Notes under the pieces: generated by a model
The model's database searches: none
Told to the model about the DNA's origin: nothing
What the model saw: the letters and a program-made list of their open reading frames with translations, nothing else
Shown: piece after piece, positions 44,902-45,308 of the stretch
Layout: each line of letters starts with the position of its first letter
Position numbering within the stretch: the first letter of the stretch is position 1
Assembly: GCF_001939735.1 (NCBI RefSeq)
Contig: NZ_MJIL01000040.1
Coordinates: 1 to 45,308, forward strand
Direction: 5' to 3'
DNA: 45,308 nucleotides
Origin: Photobacterium proteolyticum
Lineage (GTDB): Bacteria; Pseudomonadota; Gammaproteobacteria; Enterobacterales; Vibrionaceae
Translations under genes and position numbers: made by a program

Positions 44902-45229
44902 AGTAGAATCCTTAAAGGTAACAAGATCAGCTGTTTAACATATTATCATTACAACAGCCTTGGCACCATAGATATTGTTCTGTATTAAATCAATAGTATA
45001 ATTACTTATTCAGGTTGTTGAAATGATAGAGCTTAGCGTTCAATTAATACTCAATGGGGTAGTAAAGGTGTTACTTTATATTTTCTGAAATTTAAGCTTA
45101 TGTTTTATAATAAAATTTAGTATCTATCCAATTATTCAGGCGTATATGCGTTATAGATGCATGCGAGCATATGCAATTTTGCGAATCCAGCCAGATTGTT
45201 GGTATATCAAGCTTGTTTCTTATCCATAG
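44902..45229. other. 328-bp AT-rich stretch without recognisable genes
   Basis: I see no gene or RNA here. The segment 45140-45180 contains several overlapping GCAT/ATGC palindromic words (GATGCATGC, GCATATGC), but no copy of the TnsB-site pattern and no ACA end followed by GCGTT, so the far transposon end is not located here. Confidence 0.35.
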
Positions 45230-45234
45230 TGCAT

Positions 45235-45308
45235 ATTCCGGAGTATTGCGACCCCTGATTCCGGGATTATCCGATCGCTCATTCCGGTTTAAACCGATCA
45301 CCGATTCC
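45235..45308. repeat. 23-bp periodic repeats at the window edge, probable terminus of an insertion sequence (IS21-like)
   Basis: ATTCCGG occurs at 45235, 45258 and 45281, and ATTCC again at 45304 where the window stops; the period is exactly 23 bp. The units also share a CCGAT/GCGAC core 14-18 bases in. Tandem internal repeats close to the tips are typical of IS21-family ends, where IstA binds, and a TG for the tip could be at 45230. The family name is an inference. No transposase is inside the window. Confidence 0.45.

Larger units (their letters stand above)
32079..45308 (+). mobile_element. Tn7-like transposon with type I-F3 CRISPR-Cas (CAST), far end outside window
   Basis: One coherent element carries tnsABC, xre, cargo, tniQ-cas8/5-cas7-cas6 and a short CRISPR array, all on the plus strand, followed by further cargo. 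The proximal end begins with TGT at 32079, preceded by GCGTT (32074-32078), the presumed 5-bp target duplication. It lacks cas1, cas2 and cas3, as expected for RNA-guided transposition rather than interference. Base composition is visibly more AT-rich than the chromosome to its left. A second TGT-type inverted end with the same duplication is not found before the window ends, so the right limit is open; the annotated end is simply the window edge. Confidence 0.93.

Noticed and set aside
45036..45152. GCGTT copies at 45036 and 45148 as the distal target duplication
   Set aside because: Neither is preceded by an ACA terminus or by TnsB-like repeats in inverted orientation, so they are chance pentamers.
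45098..45301. 67-aa minus-strand ORF at the window edge
   Set aside because: It reads through the 23-bp terminal repeats and has no ribosome-binding site or recognisable domain; it is an artefact of the repeat region.

Overview
The window comes from a gamma-proteobacterial chromosome, most probably a member of the Vibrionaceae (Photobacterium/Vibrio type). The protein families (RluF, AroC, two FadL porins, FadIJ, SixA, SmrB/PrmB, QueC, DecR-MdlAB, TesB, YbaY, Atl), the tandem tRNA-Tyr genes and the FadR-like operators all fit. The assignment rests on protein and synteny recognition only.

Positions 1-32073 are ordinary chromosome. In order they hold: two tRNA-Tyr genes on the minus strand; an RND efflux adaptor/pump operon; rluF; aroC; a TRIC-type membrane protein; two fadL-family porins; an ECF sigma factor with a DUF3379-like partner; the anaerobic-type beta-oxidation operon fadIJ; an M16 peptidase; sixA; a small lipoprotein; smrB and prmB (divergent); queC; a PLP-dependent cysteine-synthase-like enzyme; and decR-mdlA-mdlB, tesB, ybaY, atl, a membrane protein and ffs (4.5S SRP RNA). 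The decR-to-ffs order matches E. coli ybaO-mdlAB-tesB-ybaY-ybaZ-ffs, but glnK-amtB is missing and an extra membrane-protein gene sits before ffs. FadR-like operators precede fadIJ and both fadL genes.

From about 32079 to beyond the right edge lies a Tn7-like transposon carrying a nuclease-free type I-F CRISPR-Cas system (I-F3 CAST class). It is inserted about 10 bp downstream of ffs. It encodes TnsA, TnsB, TnsC, an Xre-family regulator, a two-gene cargo module (an NA37/YejK-like protein and a membrane protein), then tniQ-cas8/5-cas7-cas6 and a two-spacer CRISPR array ending in a diverged repeat and a terminator. There is no cas1, cas2 or cas3.

The key observation is that the last spacer (43923-43954) matches ffs itself (32000-32031, flanked by a 5'-CC PAM) at 23 of 32 positions. 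All five sixth positions (6, 12, 18, 24, 30), which type I-F crRNA leaves unpaired, are mismatched. The transposon end, which begins with TGT at 32079, lies 47 bp beyond that protospacer, as expected for RNA-guided Tn7-like integration. The element therefore appears to carry its own homing guide for ffs. Three copies of a palindrome of the form AWACTAAG-N5-CTTAGNWN, two before xre and one before tniQ, look like Xre operators that could tie tniQ-Cascade expression to the regulator.

The cargo pair 36278-38712 is the best candidate for an undescribed function, possibly defence. The far transposon end is not visible. The last 79 bases contain an exact 23-bp periodic repeat (ATTCCGG at 45235, 45258, 45281 and 45304) that looks like the terminus of another mobile element, perhaps IS21-family.
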